A stretch of DNA of 64,000 bases from NCBI RefSeq assembly GCF_002078875.1, contig NC_034413.1, positions 60,384,433-60,448,432 on the forward strand, given 5' to 3'. The position numbers and the translations under genes are program-made. Source of the stretch: Numida meleagris (taxonomy: Eukaryota > Chordata > Aves > Galliformes > Numididae). Of the stretch, positions 23,264 through 36,809 are shown one piece after another. The notes under the pieces were generated by a model. That model saw only the letters and a list, made by a program, of their open reading frames with translations, made no database searches and was not told the DNA's origin. How positions within the stretch are numbered: the stretch's first letter is position 1; each line of letters begins with the position of its first letter.

Positions 23264-23380
23264 CTTGCTTCCTGTGAGTTGTGCGAGATGAGGTTTCAGT
23301 TCTTCACCAATTACTGAATATATTGCCACTAGGCAAAATACACTAGCTTTACGGACACTGCTCTCTGTATTATCATAACC
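23264..23380 (-). CDS. CLASP1: CLASP1 exon W13 (CLIP-interacting domain)
   Basis: A 117-base, phase 0-0 exon of 39 codons, starting GYDNTESSVRKASVFCLVAI and ending KPHLAQLTGSK. Acceptor TCCTAG, donor GTATGG. It encodes the last full helical repeat of the C-terminal domain. Confidence 0.97.
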
Positions 23381-25703
23381 CTAGGAAAGAAGAAAAAATG
23401 GTTATATCAAACAACACTCACCAATATCCTTACTGATCAACATAATGAAGAGCTGTTTAGGCTACCAGATTAATAGAAAGGTTCTCGCAATATGAACACT
23501 CAAAGAGCCAGAGAATACAATCATCCACCACATTCTATTTATACTATATAATATCCTTTACGTAATATCCTTATATTAGGCTACTAATTATAAGTTATTA
23601 ATGTCTTAGGTTTTATCTCATTAAGCAAGAACAGTTTCCCATCAGGAACAACGGATTCTATCAAGTATGCACATTCCTGTGTCCAGTTCAGATGACCTTA
23701 TGCCTTATGAGATGATCAGGACATCTTGGAGTAGAGACACAGCGCTCGGAGCTTGCCTTTAGTTAAGTCTTTCCTGACCCAAATCTAAACTAAAGGAAAT
23801 AAAATCTACTCCCAAGCAAAAAGCTGAGATAAAATTTTCAGCAGAACGGCTTAATGGTTGTATCATTTAGAATACGAAACACAAAGCATTGTTTGGTGAA
23901 TAGATGTTCTATCCAAATAGGCATTTGGGACAGCTGTACTCAGGCATTAGAAATTGCAAAAGTCATCATCATTACGGATTATTTCTCTGCCGGGAAAGCC
24001 GTGAGGAGTGATGCTGCAGGGCTGGGGCGGCTCACTAGCAGGGCTGATGTTCTAGCTGCAGGGCTGAAATGCAGTCTGACACAACAGCCTGCAAACCCAG
24101 AAAGCTCTGAATCCCAAAGAGCAGGAGTTGGTCTGGAGGCAGCTGTGAAGTTAAAGGCCAGAGTCACACACAAAAACTATCTTTGTCAGCACACCAGTTG
24201 TGGGTTGGGATGCCTCATTTTCTACAACACAGCAAAGCCTTTAGTGCAGGTATATCAGTGCCCCATCTCCACCCTCGCCAGGCAGTCTAACCACCGGTAA
24301 CACAGCCAGGCCTCTTCTTGCTCTCCTCCATTACCGGTGCATTCCTTTCTCCAAATGAACAGGGCCTGCTTCAACAGGAGATGTGGACAGTGCCTCATCC
24401 CACAGCAGTCTGGTATGTGGCTAGGGCACATCTTTGTGGGAGGAGCAGGAGCGCTGTGACTCCACCAGAACTCAGATGGCTCTGACGGCTACACCCAACT
24501 CCATGACCACAAGGGCCTGCCAGGCTGGGCTTTGTCTCTCACCAGTAGGAGATGCTGGTGGGCTGCTGTCCCTGCAGAGTGGGACCCAGGAGAACCAGAA
24601 CTGAGACCAAGGAACCTGCAAGCACTCCCCACCCAAGCCCCTCTAAGAGCTCTGCTCTGCAATTTGCTCACACCCCAAACCCAGGCGCTCTACAGAAGCA
24701 CAGCCAAGATCTTTCCATATACAGAGATCCCTATCTGTTCACATGGGCCATGGGCATCCTGCTCTGAGCTGCAGAGCTGTACACTTGTATTTGCACCATC
24801 ACTGTTGGACACACCTCACCTTTTCACCACTGCTGTTACCCTCACCAAGATAACCAGCCACAGTGTGTATCCCCACATACTTTCCAAATATGAGTAGTAG
24901 ATTCCTTTGATCATTATGAATTCCTAATACAAAGAAACATCACTGGCAGCTCCAAGGTGAAAAATCATCAAAACACAGAAGCCATTTAATAAAGCAAATA
25001 TATCCGTGTTATTAAAGACATGCTGCTCCCAAACACTTCCACTGCATTAAACTCCTTTGTCTAGATTGTTGTCACCAATGATGCCTGAAAACTTCTTCAA
25101 ACAAAAGTTCACATCAATACAGAATTGCCTGATTCCCAGAGTTTAAGAAAAGAATTGAAAGAGCTTACATGACAAAGCTGGGATGCATCAGGGAAATTTC
25201 TGACTTTGCTCTTGTCCTTCTGCTTGCTCTGTATGCTCACAATAAGGAGGTTTCTTTATTCCAATTCTCCACTGAAGTTTTACTCACCTACATATATGAA
25301 CCCTTTCACACAGACCCATTTATTCTTGACACAATCGCTCCCCAGTAAACACAGTGGTTCTGTCCTCCATTATTTTCATCACGCTTCGGCTCACCCCCAA
25401 AGCTTAGCCCTACCAGCTGCTTGTGCAAGGGAACTGAGTACAACCCCACTACAGCAAGCACTGAAAGATAAATTCACAATGTAAGATCAAGAATTAGTGC
25501 TGGCAAAAACACAGCTCCCCGCCCAGGGTTATGAAAGAGGTTGAATGAAGTCAGTGAGCAGTTTAGTCTTGATTTCAGAGAGAAAATAGTCCTTCCTATC
25601 TGGCCTGCTGCATTTCAAATTCATGTGCAAAGTACAGTAAAAGTACAGAACATCTCAGCGATGGTTTATGCTCAAGGAGCATTTGTGGCATGAGATTCTA
25701 TAC
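23381..25703 (-). other. CLASP1: CLASP1 intron W12-W13
   Basis: A phase-0 intron. I see no repeat or gene that I can name in it. Confidence 0.85.
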
Positions 25704-25910
25704 CTGTAACAATCCAGGAATAATATCAGGAAGGAGTTGATGCAATGATTCCTTGGAAATCCTCTCAATGACCTTTGTCTGCATTTTGATGGCAGCTAAA
25801 TTAATTGGATAATCTGCAGTCTGAATGATGGGGCAAAGCACCTTGATGCATTGCTCAGGGTGGATGGAGCTTGCCAGGGTAGAAGCAGCTTCCTCAGCAG
25901 CTCTGACGAC
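25704..25910 (-). CDS. CLASP1: CLASP1 exon W12 (CLIP-interacting domain)
   Basis: A 207-base, phase 0-0 exon of 69 codons, starting VVRAAEEAASTLASSIHPEQ and ending LHQLLPDIIPGLLQ. Acceptor TTTCAG, donor GTATAG. STLASSIHPEQC identifies CLASP1. Some positions (KVIERISKESLHQLLPD) sit between the two human paralogues, as expected for a more distant vertebrate orthologue. Confidence 0.97.
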
Positions 25911-28739
25911 CTGAAATGAAAGCAGAGCAAAACCTTACATTAATGAGGTTACACAGCCAAAAACACCTGCACGTACTAGGATCAAATGCCAGGAAGTACT
26001 TGGGGATGTTTATTAACAGATCAGCAGGAGGCTCGTCTGTGATGTGATCAACTATGAGAATTCATATTCTTCACCTCCAGTGACATGTTTGTTCCAGACA
26101 GACAGTGGTACACAGTTCATGCTGCCTGAAGTAACTGTGTCAAAGTTTGGGAGTCATCCACCACCCAAGAAAGAGAGGCACTGCTGTCCTAGGAGAAGAA
26201 CAGCACTCCAGCCACCATCAGGGAACCTAAACCCACCAGCTTTAACTTAATATGAAATATAACTGCTTAAACAGTACAATGAATGACACTGTTGTGCTTT
26301 TTAATATGCATCTGCCCTGCTGAATGCTTGGGTGCCCAGGCTGATATAAAACCATGCCTGCACACCTGTTGTCCTGCCATGTCCCAGCAAAGCACTGCTG
26401 TAATCCAGCCCAGGCTGTGGAGCCAAGCAAGATTCAGAATAATCCATAACGAGGCAACAGTGCTTTGAGTGTATTCAATACATGAAGTTAGTGCTGGGAC
26501 ACTATAAAACTTGAGAGGAAGAACAAGCTGAAACAGTGGCAGCACCCACCTTTTGTAACCAGTTCACATTGCAAAGCAGTCACACAGGATGAGGGAGGTC
26601 CTAAGCTCAGTATTACCCTTCACCTGAGGAAAGGCAAATCCAAATATTTCACACTTTTCCCCAGCAGGCAGGACAGCTAGCTGAAAGAGGAAGGACCTGA
26701 TTCTCTCCTCCCATGAGAGTTTATTTTATATTCTACAGTAATTGGATTAAAAAAAACAGGATGGGAAGCAGGTTTTCTTTCTTCAAGGGCATGTGCTAAT
26801 TGCTGGGCAAGAAACTCAAGGAAAATCTGTCCCATACAATAAGAAAAAAAAAAGACACCAAAACAAAGACACAGGTCTCCCAGTCACTTAGACTGAAGCC
26901 ACGACTGCTGGATTCTCTTCAATCCCCTCCCACATACATGGAATCAAACTCAGGGATTTCTCTTTGACTCAGGCAACCCACAGACAGATACAGCTCTATC
27001 AAATCCTCAGGAGAAGATGAACTTCTGAAAGGAATAATATATGGATTATATATGTAGCAGGAGTATTTTGAAGTTTACCCCAGTCCTCACTAGGACAAGA
27101 ATATCTCCCTGCCCAGACTACAAAACATTTTCCAAGAAGGAATTGATTTTAAGATAGCAGCAATGAAGAGCGACCAGCTCAGACAGACTACTGATTTAAC
27201 TGAAGAGATTATCCTGGTCTACAAAACCTGCTTCACCCACAGCCTTAGCTCATCATGGCTACAACGCAGTCACTGATCCTCCACTCATGTTGAGCTGCCT
27301 CCCTGAAACTGGAATGGCCAAAGGTTACTTGTACATCTGTGGAATACCCAACAATGAAAGCGATCTCAGATATTCCACATGGTATGAACAAGGCAAGGCA
27401 CAGGCAGGAGCTGCCTGAGACCCTGACTGCTGAAGCTGTCCACATGCTCATCTATCTCAGGCCTTTCTCAGCAATTAAACATAGTGTTAAAACATATTCC
27501 AAAAAGAACGGCAATCCACAATGTGGTCAGCGTTCAAAAAATGTCATCCTGAAAGATCTGTGCATGAGTAACCAAGCAGAACAGAATGCTTGTTTAGCTC
27601 TTCCAGATATTTCTTTGCTAATTCCTTTTTCAATTTCACACATGAGAAGCATGAAAGTTAACATTTTTCCATGCTAGCCAGCTTAGCAGGAAGGACGATT
27701 TTTTGAGAGGGAGGAAGAGAGAAATATCCAAGTACTCAAGGAAACCTAATGCCAAGGTTTGATATTGTGGCACTAAATTGCTGGCATGGCTGCAGTCAGG
27801 GGCTCTCAGGAGGTCTCTATGCAATGTGAGGAGGTTTCTTTAAAGAAATTCACTTCTTGGCACTGCAGCTTTTGATGCTGTCTCTCCTAGAGCCGAAATA
27901 CTGCTGACATCAAGCTCTCTACAGATAACACAGAGAAATTACAGAGGGTACAGATATCTCACAATCAGCCCAACAACATTCACGGGCAAGTCATTTTAGC
28001 TAAATAAACATTTATATACACATTTAAAAGCTCTACAGCTGGTTAGGCACTGGCCACTTGGAATTTTGCTTTCTAGCAACTCCAAATCCTTTTAGTAAAA
28101 GGAAGGCTTAGACATGCATTATATGTATCATCACGAATTACTAAAAATACCCCTTTTTTTTCGTTTTTCAAATCCTCATGGTCTCTCACTTGACAAGAAG
28201 GTAATAATATCATACCTAGAGACAGGCTCACCTAATACACTCCTGTGAATTTGGATTAGGTAAAAATTTCAGTGAGTAATTCTGAGATAGAGGTCTACAA
28301 TTGTTTGCATAGTTACGAGGATAGTGTATGAGACAAAAAACTTTGTTTTAACAGCTTATTACTATTTCCAAGCACCAAGGATTGAAATACAGCCACAATT
28401 CTTCACAAAATGACCCAGGATTCAAAGTGCATGTATTTTGCGTATTATAAGGTCAGCAAGAAAAACTGTACAGACATAAAAAATCTTGCACTTTTACAAG
28501 TCCTTCTTTCAGCAAAGCTGGCCATTTCCAGCATGCATCTGGCTGTATTTACACAGCAGTTGGGTATTTCGCATCACTTCTCCATGCAGTGCACATCCTT
28601 TGAATACAGAAGGGCATATTACTCACGTCCAGAAGGCTTCCTGCTGATACTAGCTTGTAAACGTGACAACACCAGAGACATTTCCAAGTCTTTCAAGAGC
28701 ACATCTGGCAAACAGCATCTGCATCCAAGCCACACTTCA

Positions 28740-28840
28740 GCATCCCCCTTAAGCGTATATTTAGCTTTAATAACATGCTTGAGTCCGACTGACGTCAATG
28801 GGACTCAAGCGTGTGCTTACATGCTTGCTTGATACAGAGG
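28740..28840. repeat. Palindromic old repeat with central TGACGTCA
   Basis: Arms ACATGCTTGAGTCC (28773-28786) and GGACTCAAGCGTGT (28801-28814) are inverted copies with 13 of 14 bases matching, around a 14-base centre containing TGACGTCA (28790-28797). Flanking TTAGCTTTAATAACATGC and GTGCTTACATGC fit the palindromic bird and reptile repeat type with CATGTGCTTAA arms. The family name is not known to me. Confidence 0.6.
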
Positions 28841-31800
28841 CTCTGCAGGTAACTAGCTGCCTTGGAAAAGAACAGCAAGAAAGAGGGTGCAGATGAAGGT
28901 GCAGGGCAGTACCAGCTGTGAGCAAACCCAGAGGACAAGCTCTTCCCTCCTGCACCTCCGCTGATACAGAAAGCCAAAATGCCACCACTCTCCAACACAA
29001 AGAGCAGTCCTGCCCAGAAGGTCTTTCATTCTGGCTTTGACAGAATAAAGCATTTAGCCATCCAGAACAACTGTGCATCCCACGAGGGAAAGCTTGCCTC
29101 TGAATACTTGCACAGCCCTGCCAGAGTTGCCTTCCCAGTAATGCCAAAGAAAGGCAGCAGCATTCCTGCAGAGAGGGAAATGCATTATCAAAAGCTACAA
29201 CCTGCCAGGTCATTTGGCAACGAGGGTATGCAATTATAGCTGAGTTTAGTGAAGATATTTTGCCGTGAGGCACAACAACTGTGTCTTGCAAATTTTACAT
29301 ACCGTACAATATCAAAAAATCAAATATCTTTTTTAATCAGGGTTTTAATCTGACCAACAGAGTGAAACAACCTTAAAAAAGAGTGGAAGAAATGAGCAAA
29401 CATCAAACAACAGTTCTTCCTCCCGTCTTTGGGGGGAAGATTGGCACATGCACACTGGGAAGCAATAGGAATTGTCCCATTAGGCTCAAGCTAACAGCAC
29501 ACACCACAAGAACTAGTGGCTATGAAATGCACCCTTTAAATGTGGGGAAAAAACAGTGCTGTTCACTATATGCTCAGACTGAGGAGGTCATTGCCACAGA
29601 AGGATGCAGATAAAAGATTAAAAATAGATAAGGTCACTGAACAGCCATTAAAGGTCAGCAGACAGAACTTTCAGCATGGGATAGCTCTAAGCTTCAGACA
29701 GCTGGAAGGAGGGAAGGTATCTCTGATGAAGTATCACTGCATGCTCGCTAGTCATTTTTTTAAAGTGGAATATGGAGTAAAATTTTTTGTCTAACCTAAT
29801 ACAATTTTGTTCACTTATCTCAAAAACATGAAAGAAAACTAGCAGAGTGTTCAAATGATGGTAACAGCTGGAAGAAGCAAGTTCAAAAGGGTGCCTATGA
29901 CGCAAGATCTGTAAGACCAGAGAGAGCCTGCAGTGCCTTAAAAATACTGACACTAAGCTGTGCATAAGGTATGTCACAAACATGACTTTACCTCCTAGTA
30001 AAAGCTTAAAGCAAACCATGGCTGGAACTGGATAGTTTGATGCCATTCAACACAAGGCAGGCAGGCCAGGAATGCAGATCTGAACGATAGCACTTTGCCT
30101 TAAAGAAGCAGGTTTTTCTCCTTCCCGAAGGCTTACCTTTTGCTCTACGCACTAGAGACTAGATTGAGCCTGACTTCTGCTGGCATAACATAAGCTGTGT
30201 TTCCCAGTGGGCTCACTGAAAGAATAACATGCCCACTTCACAGGCTATGCAGGACACCAATGTAACACGTTGAGATCAGAGTAGAGCAGCACCCATAAAC
30301 CTAGATGAGAGTTGTATGGGAGTACATATGAGATTGCAAGCTGAAGTACAAATATTAGCTGCACTGCCTCTGTAAAATGTAGAGAATTAAGTAGTGTATG
30401 TTTCTTCTGTTGTTTTTAAGAGAAAAAGAAAAGGCACTCAAAAAAAAAAAGGCTTTTTACTCCATTGTGAAACAAGTAAAGCATCAGAAAGCATCATCAC
30501 TGAACAGAAAAACAAGGTTTTGCTTTCGGGCTTACAAGGCGCACAGCTTTGTTTTCAGAACCAACTTTTGGCATTTAAAGGTGGTTACTTAAAGCCTGCA
30601 TAATCTAAGCTGGAGGGAATGGAGGCTTACCACTGCCTAGCCAGGCAAACTCCCATCCCTGAAGGGTATACAGTCTGATCCAGACAGGAACAAACAATTA
30701 AGCACTGAGTTTCAAAGCAGGAAGTGGACTCAGCAGTGGGGGGTGCTAAGTAGATGAAAAAATAAGGGATTCAGAGGAGATAAAGCAGATTAGATTGCTT
30801 CTCCCAGGTGCTAAATATTTCAAATGTGTTGGGAATTAGAGGAAGCACAGAAACGTATACTATAAAACATCAACTGCCAAACTGCAGCACTTGGAAGCTT
30901 CCAGCATGGGCTATGCATTAACTAACCTTAAAGACTGATCATTCAGTGTTTTTCTTTAGTAAGCTGTGTTTTACAGAAAATGATACGGAACGTATCATCA
31001 TCGGAGGACAGCTGCACATCATCTGAAAAATGTCAGAGGTCAGTCTAAAAAGCACCTCAGCAAGTCAGTAACAATTAAAGCTAATGGACAGCTGTGATTT
31101 GCTCTTTTCACCTTCCTTTGGATCATTACGACAAGGAGTGTTACATCCCAATTATGCCTATGGATTTCCTGGATAGTAAAAGGCCAAAGTTAGGTATCTA
31201 ATACATCGCTCAAAGTCTTTTCCTTACACAGAGGAAGTACCAATCAGCTAGGCCTACAGGCTTCACTGCAGAGAAAAACAGAGCAGCAGAAAGAAAGCAG
31301 GGAATGAGCTGTCCAATGATTATCAATGGTAAAGATGTTCCGTAACAGTTTCATAAGATAACTATTTCTGTTTTGCTATACTAAGTAATAAGAACTTATA
31401 CTCATTTTGCTGGTATGAATCTGAAGCAATGTCATATCAATGGTACTGGGTCACCACACAGCATCTCTCCTTAGTTATGGGTGAGTAAGTACACTGGAAC
31501 AAATGAGTTAATATTAACTAATCTGCAACAGAAAGACAGTTCTCTTCCAAGAAACTCCAAACAAAGAGTGATAAAAATCAACAAGATTTAATACCATCCA
31601 CAACTTCAATTACATTCTAATACTCTAAAAGAGAGTGAAAGGCATTTACTGTCAACTCCCATAAATATTTACAGTTATGACTGAAGCAGGCTCAACTCTT
31701 CACATCACCCCATTAAATTGACAGTACTGAGCAGATTATTGTACAACAAACACTGTAAAAAGAGGCTAGCGTTAAAAAGCACAAACTAAACATGGATTCC

Positions 31801-32205
31801 CAACCCAGAGTCTCCTAGTCTGCCGCCCAGGGTTATGTTAATTTTGAACCTGCACTGAGGTCAGTTCTTTGCCGATCTCCTTCATTTGCACCCACAAGAC
31901 AACTCTCAGCATCCACTCCATGTACTCCACTCCATTTTCTTCTTTAGTGTCTCTTAGTTGTGCTGCTTCACTGACGTTACACTTTGCCTTCAACAACGGA
32001 AGGCAGTAGAGCTCTAGCCATATCAAAGACCTAAAAGGCTTCAGCTTGATTTAACAAAACACCCAGTTATTCGGGCATCCAAACACATCCAACCTTGCTA
32101 ACATAGCACTGATGCTTCCAGATGTAATAAAACCACAGCCTCTTTTGTTTCAGACAAACTATTAGCTAGATATTGGCACTCAAATGGAGAAAGGTATGGT
32201 ATTTC

Positions 32206-32285
32206 ACCGAATTGCAGGGGTTGGAAGGGTCCTCTGGAGATCATCTAGTCCAAGCCCCCAGCTAAAGCAGGCTCCCCAGGTGTCT
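32206..32285 (-). repeat. CR1 3'-end fragment, minus orientation
   Basis: The plus strand reads GGGGTTGGAAGGGTCCTCTG, then GAGATCATCTAGTCCAAGCC and CCCAGCTAAAGCAGG. This is the reverse complement of a CR1 3' end, cut to about 80 bases. Confidence 0.85.
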
Positions 32286-35200
32286 GTTGGGTTGTGAAAG
32301 TGATGATGGCCATGCTGAACAGAAGCAATATTGCATTTGGGAAGACAAATTAACTTTCTTACTCATTTTCAAAGAACTGCCTCTTAGTACAATGACTTCT
32401 TGGAGACATCTGAGGTTAATGGTTCTGCACTTTGCTCCTTTTCAAACTCCTCTCTCTTTGCTTGGTCATTTTATACTGATTGCCCATTGGCCCAAACATT
32501 ACAGAAAATGGGAGCAATAACTTGCAGGCAATTAACAGTTCCAGTGCTAAAGAGGAAACTCAGGTAAACAAGACCGCAGTAGGTACAGATCTCTCCCAAC
32601 AGTCATTTTCTGCTGATTCATGCAGCCTGTTTGAAATGACCTCAAACCACAAACTAGTTTAATATTTTCTAATACAAGGCAGAAACACAAACCCTAGTGA
32701 AATGTCCTATCAGGGCATTACATTGCTCAAGGATTAGCACTTTCCTAACTTTACTATACAGCAGATTATCTCAAAATAGTTTTTACAGTATGAAGGAAGA
32801 TTTTATTTTATATAGTCTAAGGACAGTATACCCACTGCTCTTAATATTACTCAGTTTCAGTGAAAAATAAAACCATAAGACAGACACTAAGATCTTCCCA
32901 TTCATTCTTCAGCTATTATAAGTGCCTTTCAATCACAAACTGGTGAATTTTCACTTAGTCACTCACTGAGTGTGATCAAGTCAAAGGGCAGCTCCTCCAC
33001 AACCCCAGGAGACAGCAGTGCTGCAAAGTCAGCAGCGAGCGGGAGCTGGAGGGCCACTGCTGGATGGGAATTTGTGACGTTCCGGCCCAGGGCTATGAGT
33101 TTGACCAGCTGAGCCATACCCAAAAGGACTCAATTTTTCACAGACTTAACAGAATCGGCAAGCCCCAGCTACAGGTAAAAATACCTAAACCATTCTCACA
33201 GGTGTATATATAGCCTAGTTCATGTAGACACTCAAGTGAAGACTGGGAAACTTTTCTTAACCTCATGAATGCTGATGTCCTGAAACAACTCACAGACAGA
33301 TGCCATCTTTCATGGGTTGCGTTATGGTTCTGAGAGCCCCATTTACACAGGGATCAGAAAAATAGACATACATAGAATGAAAAATATGTTGCAGTGTTCC
33401 AAACTATGCTCCAATGGCAACATTCTCAATAAATTCGGTGGATAAAGTGGGTGGGACACAAATATCATGTACTTGGGTTGTTTCTGGGGTTTTGCTTGTT
33501 TTTAATATCAGCACAAGAAACAGCACGTGCCTCTTTCAGCATAAGCCAGGTTAACATCAAACACCCATTCTTTAGGCTGTTCACTCCTATTACACCACCA
33601 GTACCAATACTTAATACAGCTGTACAAACAATTGTTTACGGAGAGAAAAATGGAACTACACCTGCAGTGTCCTGCTACGACAGCCATAACCCAAAGGTCT
33701 CACTGGAGCAGTTGGATATGTGATCTTCTTAAATGATAACAATGCTATGCAAAACCACTGAAAAAAAATCAAAGGAATGCTACATGCAGAACAGCGGCTG
33801 CTTGCTGAGAGCAATACAGCTCAAACTTACTCTTCCATAAAGAAATGCCAGAACTCATGATTCTTCATTCCTGGCTTGAGTTTTACTTTCTGTTACAAAA
33901 GCCGATCCTTCTCTGCTCTTCCTCAGAAGGCATCTCACATGCAAATCCCCAAAAAGAACCTTTCCATACTACAAGCATGAAGAACATTGTGTGGGGAGTA
34001 CAGAGGCATGAAATGTCATGCTTTCAACATTACACCTTCTTTCAGTAAAAACTGTCAGTCATACAAGGACAGAGAGGTCCGAATGGCATTGAAAACATCA
34101 GAGATCATCTGGAAATGTGCTGCAACTTTGGAGGATTTTGTGGGGAAAAAAAAAGGCACTGAGTCAAGGTGAGCTGAGAAGTATGCAACCAGGAAAACTT
34201 GCCAATAAAAGGCACTCCTTCAGAACACAACGTTTTGTCTGACTGCTTTTTATCAGGAAATCAATTTACAACTGCTTCTTATTACTCTGAACTGAAAATG
34301 ACAGGAGTGCAAAAGCTCTAAATTGAGAAGAGGAGAATAGGCAGATTGTGGCAGTCCTCATTCAATGAAGGATTGAACATTTTCTCCTTTTGTATTTAAA
34401 AGATATCCAGCCTGTTAGGTTCCTTCTTCCATAGGGGATGTATTTTGTTTTGTTTTGATTTTTAAACAACACAGTTTTGCTATGCACAGCTAATGCAACC
34501 TTGTGTCAGTTATGCAATGCTCTGGAAGCAGCCTGATCTATACAATGATCTTTTTCATGACCAAAAACACTCTCCAGACAGAGATACCTAGAATTGCTAG
34601 TTTAGGGCAAGCCTTTTGCAGGGAAGATGAAGAGTTAAAGGAAGGAGTTTGGTAACTAAGTCATCACAGAAACACACAGAAATTCACATGCTGTTTTCCA
34701 GGGTTCGGTTCAAACTTGCAACACGCAGAAGGTAGAAAAGATGATCTAGCTTGGAAGCCAATTTGCAAAGACTGACCTTTAATGTACTTTGATCTGCTTC
34801 CAATATAACCATCGTGTCCCTGTATTTTTTTATTCCAGAAGAATACTTCCAATTTCGTATGAGTTCTCTCGCAATAGGAAAATGCAGTTCACCCTTCCCT
34901 TGGCTTCCTCCTTACTGCCCCAGCTTCTTTTTAGCAGCATGCCCTCTTTGTCCACTTTCTGCTGTTATTCAGCAGTTCAAATTCTCCACTGTGGCTCCAT
35001 TTCATAATTTTAACACAGCCCAGCTTGAGTACAGCCGTTGTGTTCTTCAGTACATTTCTCAGTCTTCCCTGTGCAGACAGAGCGACCGCAGTGCCCTTAA
35101 TGAGCTCCACTAACTTAAGAAAGATGCACCCTTCTACCTCTCCCAGAACAACCAACTGAATCCTGGAAAACCAATAAACAATGGCCTACAACTCCAGATA

Positions 35201-35393
35201 GTTCCAAATACACTAAAAATGAGCCTGTCAGTCTCAACATTTTTCTTCTAGCTTCAGCAAGTATACATCTTCCCCCTTAGGTGACTTCATATGGTTCTTT
35301 TCTACTGTCATGATGGGTCAGCATGCTTGTTTGTTAAATCTCACAATTCTTCAATACTATTTTCCCAGCAGCAGCATCAAAAGGCCCACTCAC

Positions 35394-35522
35394 CTCCTTG
35401 TGGGAATCCTTGTGTGCTTCCAGTGTTTTCATGATGGTCAACTCTGCATAGTTTTTGAACCTTGCTGGCTGATTCCGTAGGATCTCTCTAAGGACTCGCA
35501 GTGCCAAGGCTCTTATTGAATG
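35394..35522 (-). CDS. CLASP1: CLASP1 exon W11 (CLIP-interacting domain)
   Basis: A 129-base, phase 0-0 exon of 43 codons, starting HSIRALALRVLREILRNQPA and ending TLEAHKDSHKE. Acceptor ACACAG, donor GTGAGT. It is identical to the human CLASP1 peptide as I remember it and contains HEAT-like helices. Confidence 0.97.
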
Positions 35523-36618
35523 CTGTGTCAAGAAAAATCGATGTTAGAAAAAGTCATTTCTCATCAAAATTGCATTTTGAAGCAAATTCTCATGGCTCTC
35601 TATGCAGTAGAAATCTTATATAGCTCTACCAGCTCCAGTGGAGCCAAGCAGTGTGATCAATAGCTAAAAACAAGAATTGGTTTTATATAAAATGACCGTT
35701 CCCATTGGTAGAATCAGAACAACTCTACATTTTTAAATTCCATACTCTTCTGGCAATAAGTATAAATTCATAACCAAAACACCATATCTGCATTACATGA
35801 ACATGGAAAGACATTCAAATTGTATTTGTTTTGCTCTTCCTCTTCTGCTTAGCTCTGCAGATATCAGATTGGGCTCCATTCATGCAACAAAGCTGTTTCT
35901 CATGTACTACTGCAGTAAATCAATGGTGTTCCTGTAACTCCTCTGGAAATTACTTTCAAGGACAGCCAATCTTTGTAGTCACTACTAACCTATGTGTTAA
36001 TCTGTTATATATCAAAAGATCATTAGGAGAAGGCATTTGTAACATCTGCTTTACTTTCACAAGTGTTACATTAAGTCTTTGGCCTGTAGCCATTCCAAAT
36101 AGATCCATCATTTCAGTAGAGGAATACTTGCTTTACTCTATACTCAGCCCTCAAAGTATGCTCTTTGTTATTCATCTGCAAAACTCACAGATTAGGAAAC
36201 TTACTTGTACTTGAAGCACCAGATCTTCATACATACGTGATGATGCTATGATTAAACATGTAGGACTACAGAAACTCATGCTGATATTAAGAAAAATGAT
36301 TGTGAGAAAATATCAGCCATATACACTGCCCTAGAAAGTAACTTCATTTCTGATTCTAGTTCAATTTCCTAGTTATTTGTTACTACACACTCAGAAGGGA
36401 GAGGAGAACAGACACTACAGAGAGACCTGAAATTTGTCATCAAGTACATCGATAATGAAAGCAGAATCAATAACCTTCATAGAAAAAAACATAAGGAGTG
36501 CAGCATCACTAATGAAATGCCATACAAATGTAACAAATTTCAGTTGAACTAATTTGCAGAACCTATCACCCTAAATAACGCAATGTTACAGGAGAGTTAA
36601 GAAAAATCTATATCTCAC
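35523..36618 (-). other. CLASP1: CLASP1 intron W10-W11
   Basis: A phase-0, AT-rich intron with no feature I can name. Confidence 0.85.
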
Positions 36619-36809
36619 ATCTTTGTCTCCAAGCGTTTCCAGGAGCAAGAGCAGAATGGTTTTGAAATGTTCCTCCCAAACTCCAAGATTATCCTCCCTT
36701 GTGATCTTCAGCAGTTCCAGGAGAGCTCCTTTCCGCTCCTCCACCCGCTCATTGTGATTAGAAAGCTCTTTCAGAAGATCAGCCACCAAATCCGAATGGT
36801 CAATGGGTA
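36619..36809 (-). CDS. CLASP1: CLASP1 exon W10 (CLIP-interacting domain)
   Basis: A 191-base exon; with the G from the previous exon it gives 64 codons starting VPIDHSDLVADLLKELSNHN and ending LLLETLGDKD. Acceptor TAGAAG, donor GTGAGA. This is the first part of the C-terminal TOG-like domain that binds CLIP-170, CLIP-115 and LL5-beta in studied CLASPs. ITREDNLGVWEE identifies the CLASP1 paralogue. Confidence 0.96.

Larger units (their letters stand above)
25911..35393 (-). other. CLASP1: CLASP1 intron W11-W12 (9.5 kb)
   Basis: A phase-0 intron holding a palindromic repeat with a CRE consensus at its centre (28740-28840) and a CR1 fragment (32206-32285). A GC-richer patch at about 32990-33110 differs from its AT-rich surroundings but matches nothing I know. 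Open frames on either strand show no protein family signature. Confidence 0.8.

Noticed and set aside
28767..29291. A 174-codon minus-strand open frame in the W11-W12 intron
   Set aside because: It starts within a palindromic repeat, is rich in Cys and Leu with no domain, and is not flanked by splice sites or a promoter.
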